From the NCBI GenBank assembly GCA_014379905.1, contig JACMKX010000148.1, forward strand, positions 1 to 37,814: DNA of 37,814 bases. The letters are read 5' to 3'. The position numbers and the translations under genes are program-made. Source of the stretch: Ferruginibacter sp. (GTDB lineage: Bacteria > Bacteroidota > Bacteroidia > Chitinophagales > Chitinophagaceae). Below are positions 8,009-15,728 of the stretch, piece after piece. The notes under the pieces are model-generated. The model had not been told where the DNA came from. It made no database searches and saw only the letters and a list, made by a program, of their open reading frames with translations. Position 1 is the first letter of the stretch, and every line of letters begins with the position of its first letter.

Positions 8009-9010
8009 CTACAAAAGCTGTATCAGTATTTTACTGCTCCATATAATAACCAGTGTTCCTAATAATATAAAAGAGGTTTTGCGGGGAAGTTTCCCGGTAA
8101 GTTTCGCAGCAAGCGGGGCAGCCAGCATACTACCAATGATCAGTGCAATGATTACTTTCCAGTGCGTAACACCCATCATTAAAAAGAAACTAAAAGCGCT
8201 GGCAAGTGTTACAAAAAATTCCGTAAGGCTTACTGAACCAATAACATACTTTGGGTTACGTCCGTTAGATATCAGCGTGGTGGTAACAATAGGTCCCCAT
8301 CCTCCCCCGCCCACCGAGTCTAAAAAGCCGCCTGCACCGGCAAGGATACCATGGCGTTTGAAATTTTTCTTCTGCTGCTTGCGGAAAACATTGATTATTA
8401 TTTTCAGACCAAGAAACAATGTGTAGCAGGCCAGTAGCGGTCGCATCCATTTCAATTCTCCATACGTTGACAATAAAATTGCCCCGGCAACTGCTCCCAG
8501 TACACCAGGTATGACCAAAGCTTTAAATAATTTTTTGTTAACGTTACCAAATTTGTAGTGACTATAACCTGAAGCACCACTTGCAAAAACTTCTGCTGTG
8601 TGAATACTACCGCTGATAGCCGGCAAACTCGCACCCGATGACAACAATATAGTTGCGCTCGTAAGTCCGTAACCCATACCCAGTGCACCATCCACCAGTT
8701 GTGCCATAAACCCTGCCAGCAACATTATTAAAAAATTGCCATCAATACTATAATATAAAAAAGAAAATCCTTCCCCTATTTCTTTGAAGGAAAAATAGGA
8801 AACAACGAATGCAACGATCAATATCAGCGCAAACAGCACCAGGGAAATGACCATGAATTTATTCCAGTATTTTTCGCCCGGGGGTTCTTCCGTTTCCAAA
8901 GACACCAGGTCTGTACTACTTTGCTGAAGCAATGATTCAATGGATTCATTGATCAGCCGTTTAGGCGGCCCCGTTTTATCTTTAACTATGTATTTTTTTA
9001 CTTGTTTCAT
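8009..9010 (-). CDS. TauE/SafE-family sulfite/sulfate transporter
   Basis: Inner-membrane protein of 333 residues: a soluble N-terminal segment of about 50 residues followed by roughly eight hydrophobic helices. It shows the internal duplication typical of TauE/SafE, with related motifs LVDGALGMGYGL and FLDSVGGGGWGP in the two halves. It is the last gene of the cysH-cysD-cysN operon, three bases after the cysN stop. The family moves sulfite, sulfoacetate or other anions; in this context it could import sulfate or export excess sulfite. No other sulfate permease gene is in the window, which favours import, but direction is inference. Confidence 0.82.
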   Translation of the reverse strand: MKQVKKYIVKDKTGPPKRLINESIESLLQQSSTDLVSLETEEPPGEKYWNKFMVISLVLFALILIVAFVVSYFSFKEIGEGFSFLYYSIDGNFLIMLLAGFMAQLVDGALGMGYGLTSATILLSSGASLPAISGSIHTAEVFASGASGYSHYKFGNVNKKLFKALVIPGVLGAVAGAILLSTYGELKWMRPLLACYTLFLGLKIIINVFRKQQKKNFKRHGILAGAGGFLDSVGGGGWGPIVTTTLISNGRNPKYVIGSVSLTEFFVTLASAFSFFLMMGVTHWKVIIALIIGSMLAAPLAAKLTGKLPRKTSFILLGTLVIIWSSKILIQLL

Positions 9011-9013
9011 CTA

Positions 9014-10255
9014 TTAAACAATCATGCAAGCCCCCACAGTAACATTGCTTGTTTCGTCAATCAATATAGCCGATCCGGCACTTCGTAATTTTTCATAAGA
9101 ATCAAATAATACCGGGGAAGCCGTTTTTAAACTAATTTTTACAATATCATTCAATGACACTTTTTCCGGGGCCTCTTTTTTTTCCAGGCTATTTACATCC
9201 AGTTTGTATTCAATCTTTTTTATAACCGCTTTTGTTTTTTTATTATTTAACTGAAGCAGGTATTTATTCCCATTAACCAAAGTTTTATTGTCCATCCAGC
9301 ACATCAGTAAATCGAGTTCGTTTGATTGTGTAGGAAGATCGTTGGTTTTTACAATCATATCTCCCCTGCTTACATCAAGGTCATCCTTTAAGTGAAACAC
9401 TGCGCTTTGCGGAGCAAACGCTTCAGCCACTTCCTTGCCTGCCACTTCTATTTTCTCTATACTTGTTTCAACACCGGAAGGAAGCACTACCACAGCATCT
9501 CCTTTTTTATAAATACCCGAATTAATTTTACCAGCATAGCCCCTGTAATCATGCAATTCCCGTGTTTGCGGCCGGATAACATATTGAACCGGAAACCTTG
9601 CCTGCTTCAGGTCAATATCATCCTCTAATGCGATATTTTCTAAAAATTGCAACAAAGGCAACCCTGAATACCATGACAATGCAGCCGAAGGTTCTACTAT
9701 ATTATCACCATGTGCTGCACTCATTGGAATATAGTGCACATCATTTAACCCGATACTTTGAGCCACTTTAGCAAAATCTATAACAATGTTATTGTACACA
9801 TCCTGCGAATAGTTTACAAGATCCATTTTATTAACCGCCACCACCACATGTGGAATTTTTAAAAGAGAAGCGATAATACTATGCCGTTTTGTTTGTTCTA
9901 CCACCCCATTTCTTGCATCAATCAAAATAATGATCAATTCGCTGTTACTGGCTCCTGTCACCATGTTTCGGGTATACTGAATATGGCCCGGAGCATCGGC
10001 AATAATGAATTTTCTCTTCTGCGTAGAAAAATATTTATACGCTACATCAATAGTAATGCCCTGCTCTCTCTCTGCACGCAAACCATCTGTAAGCAGCGCG
10101 AGGTCTATACCCCCGGAAGTTTTATTTTTTGTTTGTTTCTCTATCGCTTCCAGCTGATCGGCCATGATAGATTTGCTGTCGTACAATAAACGACCTATTA
10201 GTGTGCTTTTACCATCATCAACGCTGCCAGCTGTTATAAATCTTAAAATGTCCAT
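9014..10255 (-). CDS. cysN: Sulfate adenylyltransferase subunit 1 (GTPase)
   Basis: The GTPase subunit that couples GTP hydrolysis to APS formation by CysD. An EF-Tu-like G domain comes first: P-loop GSVDDGKST (residues 10-18), switch region with EREQGITIDVAYKYF, DAPGHIQYTRNMV, and NKMD. Domains II and III follow. At 413 residues it ends after domain III, with no fused APS kinase (CysC), which agrees with an APS- rather than PAPS-reducing pathway in this operon. It sits 71 bases after cysD; that gap holds a strong stem-loop. Confidence 0.94.
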   Translation of the reverse strand: MDILRFITAGSVDDGKSTLIGRLLYDSKSIMADQLEAIEKQTKNKTSGGIDLALLTDGLRAEREQGITIDVAYKYFSTQKRKFIIADAPGHIQYTRNMVTGASNSELIIILIDARNGVVEQTKRHSIIASLLKIPHVVVAVNKMDLVNYSQDVYNNIVIDFAKVAQSIGLNDVHYIPMSAAHGDNIVEPSAALSWYSGLPLLQFLENIALEDDIDLKQARFPVQYVIRPQTRELHDYRGYAGKINSGIYKKGDAVVVLPSGVETSIEKIEVAGKEVAEAFAPQSAVFHLKDDLDVSRGDMIVKTNDLPTQSNELDLLMCWMDNKTLVNGNKYLLQLNNKKTKAVIKKIEYKLDVNSLEKKEAPEKVSLNDIVKISLKTASPVLFDSYEKLRSAGSAILIDETSNVTVGACMIV

Positions 10256-10269
10256 AGTTTTTTGGTTTA

Positions 10270-10329
10270 TAGCAAGTAGCGAGTGGAGAAGCTCCCATTA
10301 ACCATTTCCCACTTGCCACCCGCTTGCTA
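10270..10329. repeat. Imperfect inverted repeat between cysD and cysN
   Basis: TAGCAAGTAGCGAGTGG (10270-10286) pairs with CCACCCGCTTGCTA (10316-10329, including the cysD stop codon), with one mismatch and a small bulge. It is internal to the operon, so it may set the ratio of CysD to CysN by attenuation or RNA stabilisation, or be an inserted REP-like element. No U tract follows it on the minus strand beyond a short A/T stretch. Confidence 0.5.
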
Positions 10330-11235
10330 AAAATATCCATTCTTTTTTCTGTCTTCCATTGCGGCTTCACTTACTTTATCATCAATTCTTGTCTCCCCCC
10401 GCTCACTTGTTTTTGTAGCAATAATTTCATTAATAATATCTTCAATTCTTACTGCCGATGACTCTACTGCGGCGGTACAAGTCATATCGCCTACAGTTCT
10501 ATAACGCACTTGTTTTACAGAAATCTTATCAGCTTCCTCCAATTGTATAAAAGGAGAAATGGCTACCAGCTGACCTTCGTACTCCAGCACTTCCCTGTTA
10601 TGCGCAAAATAAATAGAAGGCAATGCTATATTTTCCCTGCGGATATAATTCCATATATCCAGCTCTGTCCAGTTGCTGATCGGAAATACCCTCACATTCT
10701 CCCCTTTGTGAATTTTACCGTTATAAATGTTCCACAATTCCGGCCTTTGCAGTTTAGGATCCCATTGCCCAAACTCATCCCTCACCGAAAAAATTCTTTC
10801 TTTAGCCCTCGCTTTTTCTTCATCTCTTCTTGCACCGCCTATACATGCGTCAAAACCAAACTCTTCAATTGTATCCAGCAAAGTGTAGGTTTGCAGCGCA
10901 TTTCTACTGGCGAACTTTCCTTTTGGTTCTGTAAGTTGCCTTTCCCTGATGGTATCCTCTACCTGTCGAACAATTAATTTTTCCCCGATTTCTAATGTGA
11001 GTGCATCCCTAAAATCGAGTGCTTCTCTAAAATTGTGCCCCGTATCAATATGTACGAGGGGAAAAGGAAATTTCCCAGGACGAAATGCTTTTAATGCCAG
11101 GTGCACTAGTACTATTGAATCTTTACCACCGCTAAAAAGCAGGGCAGGTTTTTCAAATTGTGCCGCTACCTCTCTAAAAATGTGGATTGATTCAGATTCA
11201 AGCTGTTCTAAATAATCCAGTCTGTAATTACTCAT
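10327..11235 (-). CDS. cysD: Sulfate adenylyltransferase subunit 2
   Basis: The catalytic ATP-pyrophosphatase-fold subunit that makes APS from ATP and sulfate, with CysN as partner. Length is 302 residues, as in the family. The PP-loop SGGKDS is at residues 35-40; the blocks GGARRDEEKARAKERIFS and RVFPISNWTELDIW are characteristic of CysD. The TAG stop lies within a stem-loop before cysN, and the gene starts 21 bases after the cysH stop. Confidence 0.95.
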   Translation of the reverse strand: MSNYRLDYLEQLESESIHIFREVAAQFEKPALLFSGGKDSIVLVHLALKAFRPGKFPFPLVHIDTGHNFREALDFRDALTLEIGEKLIVRQVEDTIRERQLTEPKGKFASRNALQTYTLLDTIEEFGFDACIGGARRDEEKARAKERIFSVRDEFGQWDPKLQRPELWNIYNGKIHKGENVRVFPISNWTELDIWNYIRRENIALPSIYFAHNREVLEYEGQLVAISPFIQLEEADKISVKQVRYRTVGDMTCTAAVESSAVRIEDIINEIIATKTSERGETRIDDKVSEAAMEDRKKNGYF

Positions 11236-11256
11236 TCAATATTTTTACTGATTTTT

Positions 11257-11973
11257 TTAATTTGTTGCATGGAGGCCGCATTCTTTTTTATTGGCATCTT
11301 CCCACCACCAGCGGCCTGCCCTGAAATCTTCGCCGGGCTTTACAGCTCTTGTACAGGGCGCACAGCCAATGCTTACAAAACCACGGTCGTGCAAAGGATT
11401 ATAAGGAATATTGTTTTTAGTAATATAATCTTTTACTTCTTCGAAAGTCCAGTGAAGCAAAGGGTGATATTTTATTATTTGATTGGTTTCGTCCCACTCA
11501 AAAGTGGGCAGGTCGTGCCGGGCGGCAGAATGCTCTGCCCTCAAACCTGTTACCCATAATTTATTTCCGGCCAATGCGCGCTGTAATGGTTCTACTTTTC
11601 TTATAAAGCAACATTCTTTCCGGTTGTCGATAGATTCATAAAAAGCATTGGGACCTTTTTCCTCCACATAAGCCTGTAGTTTTTCCTGGCTGGGATAGTA
11701 AGCTTTTATTTTAGTTTGATACTTTTCGTTGCTACTGTTCCAAACAGCATACGTTTCTGAAAAAAGTCTGCCCGTATCCAATGTAAAGATGGACACCGGA
11801 ATTTTATTGGACAATAACTGGTGACTGATTACCTGGTCTTCAAAACTAAAACTGCTGCTAAAAACTATTTGACCGGCAAAATGATCTGCTAAAAAAGAAA
11901 GTGTTGCTAACTCGCTTAGTCCACTATATTGGTGGATTAATTGAGAAACCAATTCTTTTCCTGAAAGCGTCAT
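11257..11973 (-). CDS. cysH: Assimilatory APS (adenylyl-sulfate) reductase
   Basis: Reduces activated sulfate to sulfite in the cytoplasm. This 238-residue CysH-family protein has Cys121-Cys122 and Cys204-x2-Cys207, the four ligands of a [4Fe-4S] cluster found in APS-type reductases and absent from E. coli-type PAPS reductases. Catalytic Cys232 lies in the C-terminal ECGLH motif. With CysN lacking a kinase domain and no cysC in the window, APS is the likely substrate. It is the first gene of the operon; the 23-bp palindrome lies about 80 bases upstream. Sulfite reductase is not in the window. Confidence 0.92.
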   Translation of the reverse strand: MTLSGKELVSQLIHQYSGLSELATLSFLADHFAGQIVFSSSFSFEDQVISHQLLSNKIPVSIFTLDTGRLFSETYAVWNSSNEKYQTKIKAYYPSQEKLQAYVEEKGPNAFYESIDNRKECCFIRKVEPLQRALAGNKLWVTGLRAEHSAARHDLPTFEWDETNQIIKYHPLLHWTFEEVKDYITKNNIPYNPLHDRGFVSIGCAPCTRAVKPGEDFRAGRWWWEDANKKECGLHATN

Positions 11974-12052
11974 ATTTTAATGCTATTTATTTAAAGGGTT
12001 TAACGTAAAGCACTTCATTGTGCAATAACATCATTTTACATCGAGGCAGGAA

Positions 12053-12075
12053 TACTCTACCAATTAGGTAGAATA
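12053..12075 (-). promoter_or_regulatory. Candidate Rrf2 operator in the cysH / rrf2 divergent region
   Basis: Outer arms TACTCTACC (12053-12061) and GGTAGAATA (12067-12075) match at 8 of 9 positions around AATTA. It is the best conserved of three related 23-bp palindromes. It lies in the 277-bp gap between the sulfate operon and the Rrf2 gene. No clear TAnnTTTG follows it toward cysH, which would fit activator dependence. Regulator assignment is from context. Confidence 0.6.
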
Positions 12076-12250
12076 GGAGCAAATATACAGTACAATACTT
12101 AAACGACTGCCAGGGATGGAGAAATAAGGAGGCTGCAAATCAAATTATGCATAGCTTTTATATATTAATCTCAACCAATGATGACACTATAAAATTAATC
12201 TCCACAAATACAGCCCCTATTTATCATTTTAATACTTATTTTTGGTTCAC

Positions 12251-12661
12251 ATGATCTCTAAAAAAACAAAATATGCAATGAAAGCACTGGGCCACCTGGC
12301 TTCCCTGTATGGAGAAGGGCCGGTGCTGATAGCAGACATATCTGAAAAGAAAAAAATTCCTATAAAGTTTTTAGAGACCATCCTGTTACAATTGAAGCAA
12401 AAAAATATACTGGACAGTAAAAAAGGAAAAGGTGGAGGTTACTTTTTAGCTGCCAATCCAAAAAAAATATCATTGGCCGCAATTTATCGCATTATAGAAG
12501 GTCCGATAGCGCCGTTGCCTTGTGTTAGCCTTAATTTTTATGAAAAATGTAAGGATTGCAATGAAAAACATTGCGGACTAAACAGGGTAATGTTGCTGAC
12601 AAGAGATGCAAATTTGAAAGTGCTGGAGAAGAAGACGGTTTATGATCTCATTGACAGGTAA
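12251..12661 (+). CDS. Rrf2-family transcriptional regulator
   Basis: A 136-residue winged-helix DNA-binding protein. The start is the ATG at 12251, giving the classic N-terminus MISKKTKYAMKAL; a TTG nine bases upstream is less likely. The wing carries KGKGGGYFLA. Cys91, Cys100, Cys103 and Cys108 in the C-terminal half resemble the cysteine cluster of IscR, suggesting an Fe-S or thiol sensor, though the spacing differs from IscR (92, 98, 104). Relatives include IscR, NsrR and CymR, the last controlling cysteine metabolism. Divergence from cysH and a palindrome in the gap suggest that it regulates sulfate assimilation; this is inference. Confidence 0.87.
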   Translation: MISKKTKYAMKALGHLASLYGEGPVLIADISEKKKIPIKFLETILLQLKQKNILDSKKGKGGGYFLAANPKKISLAAIYRIIEGPIAPLPCVSLNFYEKCKDCNEKHCGLNRVMLLTRDANLKVLEKKTVYDLIDR

Positions 12662-12673
12662 TATTTGGAAATG

Positions 12674-12711
12674 GGCCAGCTTATATAAAGCCGTTAAAAA
12701 CGGGTCTGGCC
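12674..12711. terminator. Stem-loop between convergent rrf2 and dinB genes
   Basis: GGCCAG (12674-12679) pairs with CTGGCC (12706-12711), and inside it CCGTT (12691-12695) pairs with AACGG (12699-12703). There is no run of T after it, so termination is only a guess. Confidence 0.35.
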
Positions 12712-12724
12712 TGCGGTGCTGCCC

Positions 12725-13858
12725 CTAGTTGGAAGAAGCCCGTTTTACAGAAATTTTCCCAAACCGGTTTTTTACATCATCGATGGCCTTGTAGAGGTCG
12801 GATTTTTTTTCTGCGTCGCTGAAAAGATTTGTTTGTATGGCATCATTGGTCAGTTCGCTAAGTCTTACTCCCAACAAACGCACCGGTGTTCCTTTTTTAT
12901 ACAATTTTTGAAACAGGTCTTTTACCACCGGGATGATTTCATCATCGGCACTGCTGTAAGGAATAGTTGTTTGCCTGCTGGTTGTTTCAAAATCAGGATA
13001 GCGGATCTTAACTGCAACACAACCGGCCACTTTCCCGTCCTGCCTCAATTCAAAGCAGATCTTTTCTGTTAACCTTACCATTTCTGCTTTTAAAAAAATA
13101 AGGTCCGTTGTATTTTCATTAAAAGTATTTTCACTGGAAACAGATTTTGCTTCATGGTAGGCACTAACTTCCCTGTTGTGAATCCCCTGGCTTTTTATCC
13201 AGAGATCGCCACCCGATTTACCGAGGCGTTCTTCAAGGGCTTCGGCTCCCATTTTATAAATGTCATTAATGGTAATGATCCCCATCGATTTCAATATCTC
13301 CTCCGTCTGGCCTCCAACCCCCGGAATTTCACCAACGGAGAGTGGTGCCAGAAAATCTTTTTCTTTTCCATGAGGAATTTGCAGAAAACCATTTGGTTTA
13401 GCTTTATTGGTGGCCATTTTCGCCATCATTTTATTGGATGCCAGGCCAAAGGAAATAGGAAGGCCCGTCTCTTTTATGATCTGCTCCCGCAGCTCTGTAG
13501 TCCATTTTAGCGGGTTAAAGAATTTATCCATCCCGGTGAGATCTAAATAAAATTCGTCAACAGAAGCCTTTTCAAATAAAGGTGCTTTGGCTGCGATAAT
13601 ATTGGTTACCCAGCGGGAATACCGGCTGTATTCACCGTAGTTTCCTTTTAAAAAAATTCCCTGCGGACAAAGTTGCAATGCTTTTTTAGAAGGCATAGCA
13701 GAATGAACACCGAACTTTCTTGCTTCGTAATTGCAGGCGGCGACCACTCCTCGTTCTTTTCCGCCAACGATTACTGGTTTACCCTTTAACGCAGGATTGT
13801 TCAATACTTCTACGGAAGCAAAGAAGGAGTCCAGGTCAAAGTGTGCGATGATGCGCAT
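12725..13858 (-). CDS. dinB: DNA polymerase IV (Y family)
   Basis: Error-prone translesion polymerase, 377 residues, full length. Metal ligands are Asp8 in HFDLDSFFASVE and Asp101-Glu102 in SVDEFYLDLTG. The helix-hairpin-helix region follows (LSVGEIPGVGGQ), then the little-finger domain. QTNLF near the C-terminus fits the QxxLF sliding-clamp binding motif. It appears monocistronic; no SOS box was recognised upstream. Confidence 0.95.
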   Translation of the reverse strand: MRIIAHFDLDSFFASVEVLNNPALKGKPVIVGGKERGVVAACNYEARKFGVHSAMPSKKALQLCPQGIFLKGNYGEYSRYSRWVTNIIAAKAPLFEKASVDEFYLDLTGMDKFFNPLKWTTELREQIIKETGLPISFGLASNKMMAKMATNKAKPNGFLQIPHGKEKDFLAPLSVGEIPGVGGQTEEILKSMGIITINDIYKMGAEALEERLGKSGGDLWIKSQGIHNREVSAYHEAKSVSSENTFNENTTDLIFLKAEMVRLTEKICFELRQDGKVAGCVAVKIRYPDFETTSRQTTIPYSSADDEIIPVVKDLFQKLYKKGTPVRLLGVRLSELTNDAIQTNLFSDAEKKSDLYKAIDDVKNRFGKISVKRASSN

Positions 13859-13929
13859 GAGTAAAGTTGAATAGTTAATAAGTTGAATAGTTATCGGCAG
13901 CAGAAACTAAACAAGGAACCAGAAACGAA

Positions 13930-14445
13930 TTATCCATATATTTCCAGCAGGCCTTCCGGAACTTCTACGTATACTTTTTTATTTTTTTGATCCATTTTTA
14001 TCAGGTTGTTTTCGTGCACAGGAATCAATGCCTCATTGCCGTTATAATTAATGGTACACAGTATCTGATGTGATTGTTCCAATACTTCTATAATCTCCCC
14101 GAGGTTATTATTCCCATCAATCAAATCATAGCCCAACATAGAGATAGGAGCAGATTTTGCAGCAAATTTTTCAAAGTCTGGTGCGGTTATCCAAACTTCT
14201 TTTGGGGTAAGCTTGCGGGCAATTTCTTTATTATCGATGCCTTCCAGTTTTATGTAAACTTCGGTATCGTTTTTTACAGAAGTGGTTTCAATGAAATAAG
14301 GCATAAAGCTATCCTTGTTCTCCTGCAGAAAAACTGTTTCGAGTTCTTTTAAGGTAGATTTTTTCCCCAGGCTATGCACGAGAACCAGTGTGCCATCGAG
14401 CCCGTGGCTGGCTGCAAATTTTCCTATTTTAAAATATTGGCTCAT
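13930..14445 (-). CDS. rimM: Ribosome maturation factor RimM
   Basis: 16S rRNA processing factor that binds ribosomal protein S19 during 30S assembly. The start is the ATG at 14445 (MSQYFKIGKFAASHGLDG), giving 171 residues; an open extension to 14499 is upstream of the promoter. The N-terminal RimM domain has GLDGTLVLV, and the PRC-barrel domain has LGEIIEV and IPVHENNLI. In many bacteria rimM directly follows rpsP; here about 660 bases and a gene remnant separate them and each has its own promoter. Confidence 0.92.
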   Translation of the reverse strand: MSQYFKIGKFAASHGLDGTLVLVHSLGKKSTLKELETVFLQENKDSFMPYFIETTSVKNDTEVYIKLEGIDNKEIARKLTPKEVWITAPDFEKFAAKSAPISMLGYDLIDGNNNLGEIIEVLEQSHQILCTINYNGNEALIPVHENNLIKMDQKNKKVYVEVPEGLLEIYG

Positions 14446-14462
14446 GCTGTATGATTGTGTTA

Positions 14463-14470
14463 CAAAGGTA
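14463..14470 (-). promoter_or_regulatory. rimM promoter -7 element
   Basis: The minus strand reads TACCTTTG, a perfect TAnnTTTG box, 17 bases before the rimM ATG, so the leader is about ten bases. The -33 position is occupied by the palindrome at 14478-14493. Confidence 0.6.
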
Positions 14471-14477
14471 TGCCTAT

Positions 14478-14493
14478 CCCGATAATTATCGGG
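14478..14493. repeat. Perfect 16-bp palindrome in the rimM promoter
   Basis: CCCGATAATTATCGGG is a perfect palindrome placed just upstream of the rimM -7 box. CCCGATAnnTATCGGG units are dispersed in Bacteroidota genomes (from memory), so it may be a repeat rather than a dedicated operator. Confidence 0.55.
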
Positions 14494-14745
14494 ACGCATC
14501 GTAACTCATGTTGATAGATTTTACTAGGAGCGTAAATGAAAAAGGCCCAAAGAAAATCTTAGCCGATTCTTATTTATATTTTCCGGAACAACCCTCAAAT
14601 ATAACCTGCAGCAAACCTTTGAACCGGCTATCTATTTTACATTAAGCCGGGATTTCAGCAGCTGAATATCTTTTTCCCTGAAAGCGAAAGCATAAAGGGG
14701 TATTAACCGGAAATGATTCACCTCATCTCCATAGAACGCTATTAT

Positions 14746-14913
14746 ATGCAATTGTCTTTTTTATTGGCTTTATTAGTGTTATCCGGGAAAGCCTTTACGC
14801 AGGTGGGCATTGGTACAAGCAGTCCTAACAATTCGGCCATGCTGGAAATTTCCTCCCCTGACAAAGGTTTACTTCTGCCACGGCTGGCTCTCACCAACCC
14901 GTTGTTACAATAA
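14746..14913 (+). pseudogene. Truncated remnant of a surface protein ([13 protein letters not shown] N-terminus)
   Basis: A 55-codon fragment from the ATG at 14746: a signal peptide ([19 protein letters not shown]), then [22 protein letters not shown] and [10 protein letters not shown], followed by a stop. This is the N-terminus of a common Bacteroidota secreted or tail-fibre-like family whose members usually continue for hundreds of residues. The rest is absent, so it is a remnant. The surrounding 14446-15104 stretch has no other gene; it holds an AATTCG-rich repeat at 15001-15045 and the rpsP terminator. Confidence 0.6.
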
Positions 14914-15047
14914 GAAAGTGAGTGTATTATGCTGTGACGCGATTTGTGCCTGACTTCTGCTTGCGGGCACGCTGAGTAATCTCTGTAATCGGTCATAAAA
15001 ATTCAGGTAATTCGTATAATTCGCTCTTCAAATTCGTGAAATAAAAA

Positions 15048-15079
15048 ACAAAAAAGTCCCGCCAACAAAGGCAGGACTT
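15048..15079 (-). terminator. rpsP terminator
   Basis: On the minus strand a ten-base stem (15070-15079 with 15054-15063, one mismatch, six-base loop) is followed by a run of T. It begins 26 bases after the rpsP stop. Confidence 0.85.
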
Positions 15080-15104
15080 AAAGAAGTTGTTAGGCAGAGG
15101 TAGT

Positions 15105-15596
15105 TTATTCTTCTGTCTTTGGTTCTTCAGAAACTTCGGGAGCAGCTTCCGCTACGGGTACCGGCGTTTCTTCAACTTTTTCTGCAACTTTTCTCGCTAC
15201 AGGAACATTACTTCTATCAACACGTGCTTTTCTGTGTGCGCCTTGACGACGGGCAACATGTGAATCATGTTCTGTACTCCATTTGGTAAATTTCTCCATT
15301 GCAGTTGCTTCATCAAATAAGCCTAAGCCTACACCACGAAGTAAATGCTTAAGGTACAATACACCTTTGAAAGAAAGAATACGGCGTACAGTGTCGGTAG
15401 GTTGAGCACCTTTCTGTAGCCAATCCAACGCTTTCTGACGATCGATCTGGATAGTAGCCGGAACGGTCAGGGGATTGTAAGAACCTAGTTTCTGGATAAA
15501 TTTCCCATCACGGGGACTGCGGGCATCCGCAATAACGATGAAGTAGAATGGTCTCTTTTTTGAGCCATGTCTCTGCAATCTCATTTTAACAGCCAT
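15105..15596 (-). CDS. rpsP: Small-subunit ribosomal protein S16
   Basis: Structural protein of the 30S subunit. The N-terminal core ([21 protein letters not shown]) and the GSYNPL motif are diagnostic. At 163 residues it is about twice the E. coli length because of a C-terminal extension rich in Ala, Glu, Pro and Val, usual in Bacteroidota. It has its own promoter (15659-15690) and terminator (15048-15079). Confidence 0.96.
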   Translation of the reverse strand: MAVKMRLQRHGSKKRPFYFIVIADARSPRDGKFIQKLGSYNPLTVPATIQIDRQKALDWLQKGAQPTDTVRRILSFKGVLYLKHLLRGVGLGLFDEATAMEKFTKWSTEHDSHVARRQGAHRKARVDRSNVPVARKVAEKVEETPVPVAEAAPEVSEEPKTEE

Positions 15597-15658
15597 AAAA
15601 AATAGAAATTTTCTTGGTTGTGAATAAATAGGGTTTACTGTTCCTTAAAAAAGGAGAA

Positions 15659-15690
15659 CAAAGATAAGGTTAGAACGTATATTATCCAAA
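15659..15690 (-). promoter_or_regulatory. rpsP promoter
   Basis: The minus strand has TTTG (15690-15687), 20 bases, then TATCTTTG (15666-15659), a full match to the Bacteroidota primary-sigma promoter. The leader is about 55-60 bases. Confidence 0.75.
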
Positions 15691-15728
15691 CAAATGCTTG
15701 TATTGCTAAATAATTTTAAAAATATGAC

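Noticed and set aside
12237..12244. TATTTTTG as a -7 box making the rrf2 transcript nearly leaderless
   Set aside because: It fits TAnnTTTG but has no -33 partner and lies in A/T-rich DNA where chance matches are common.
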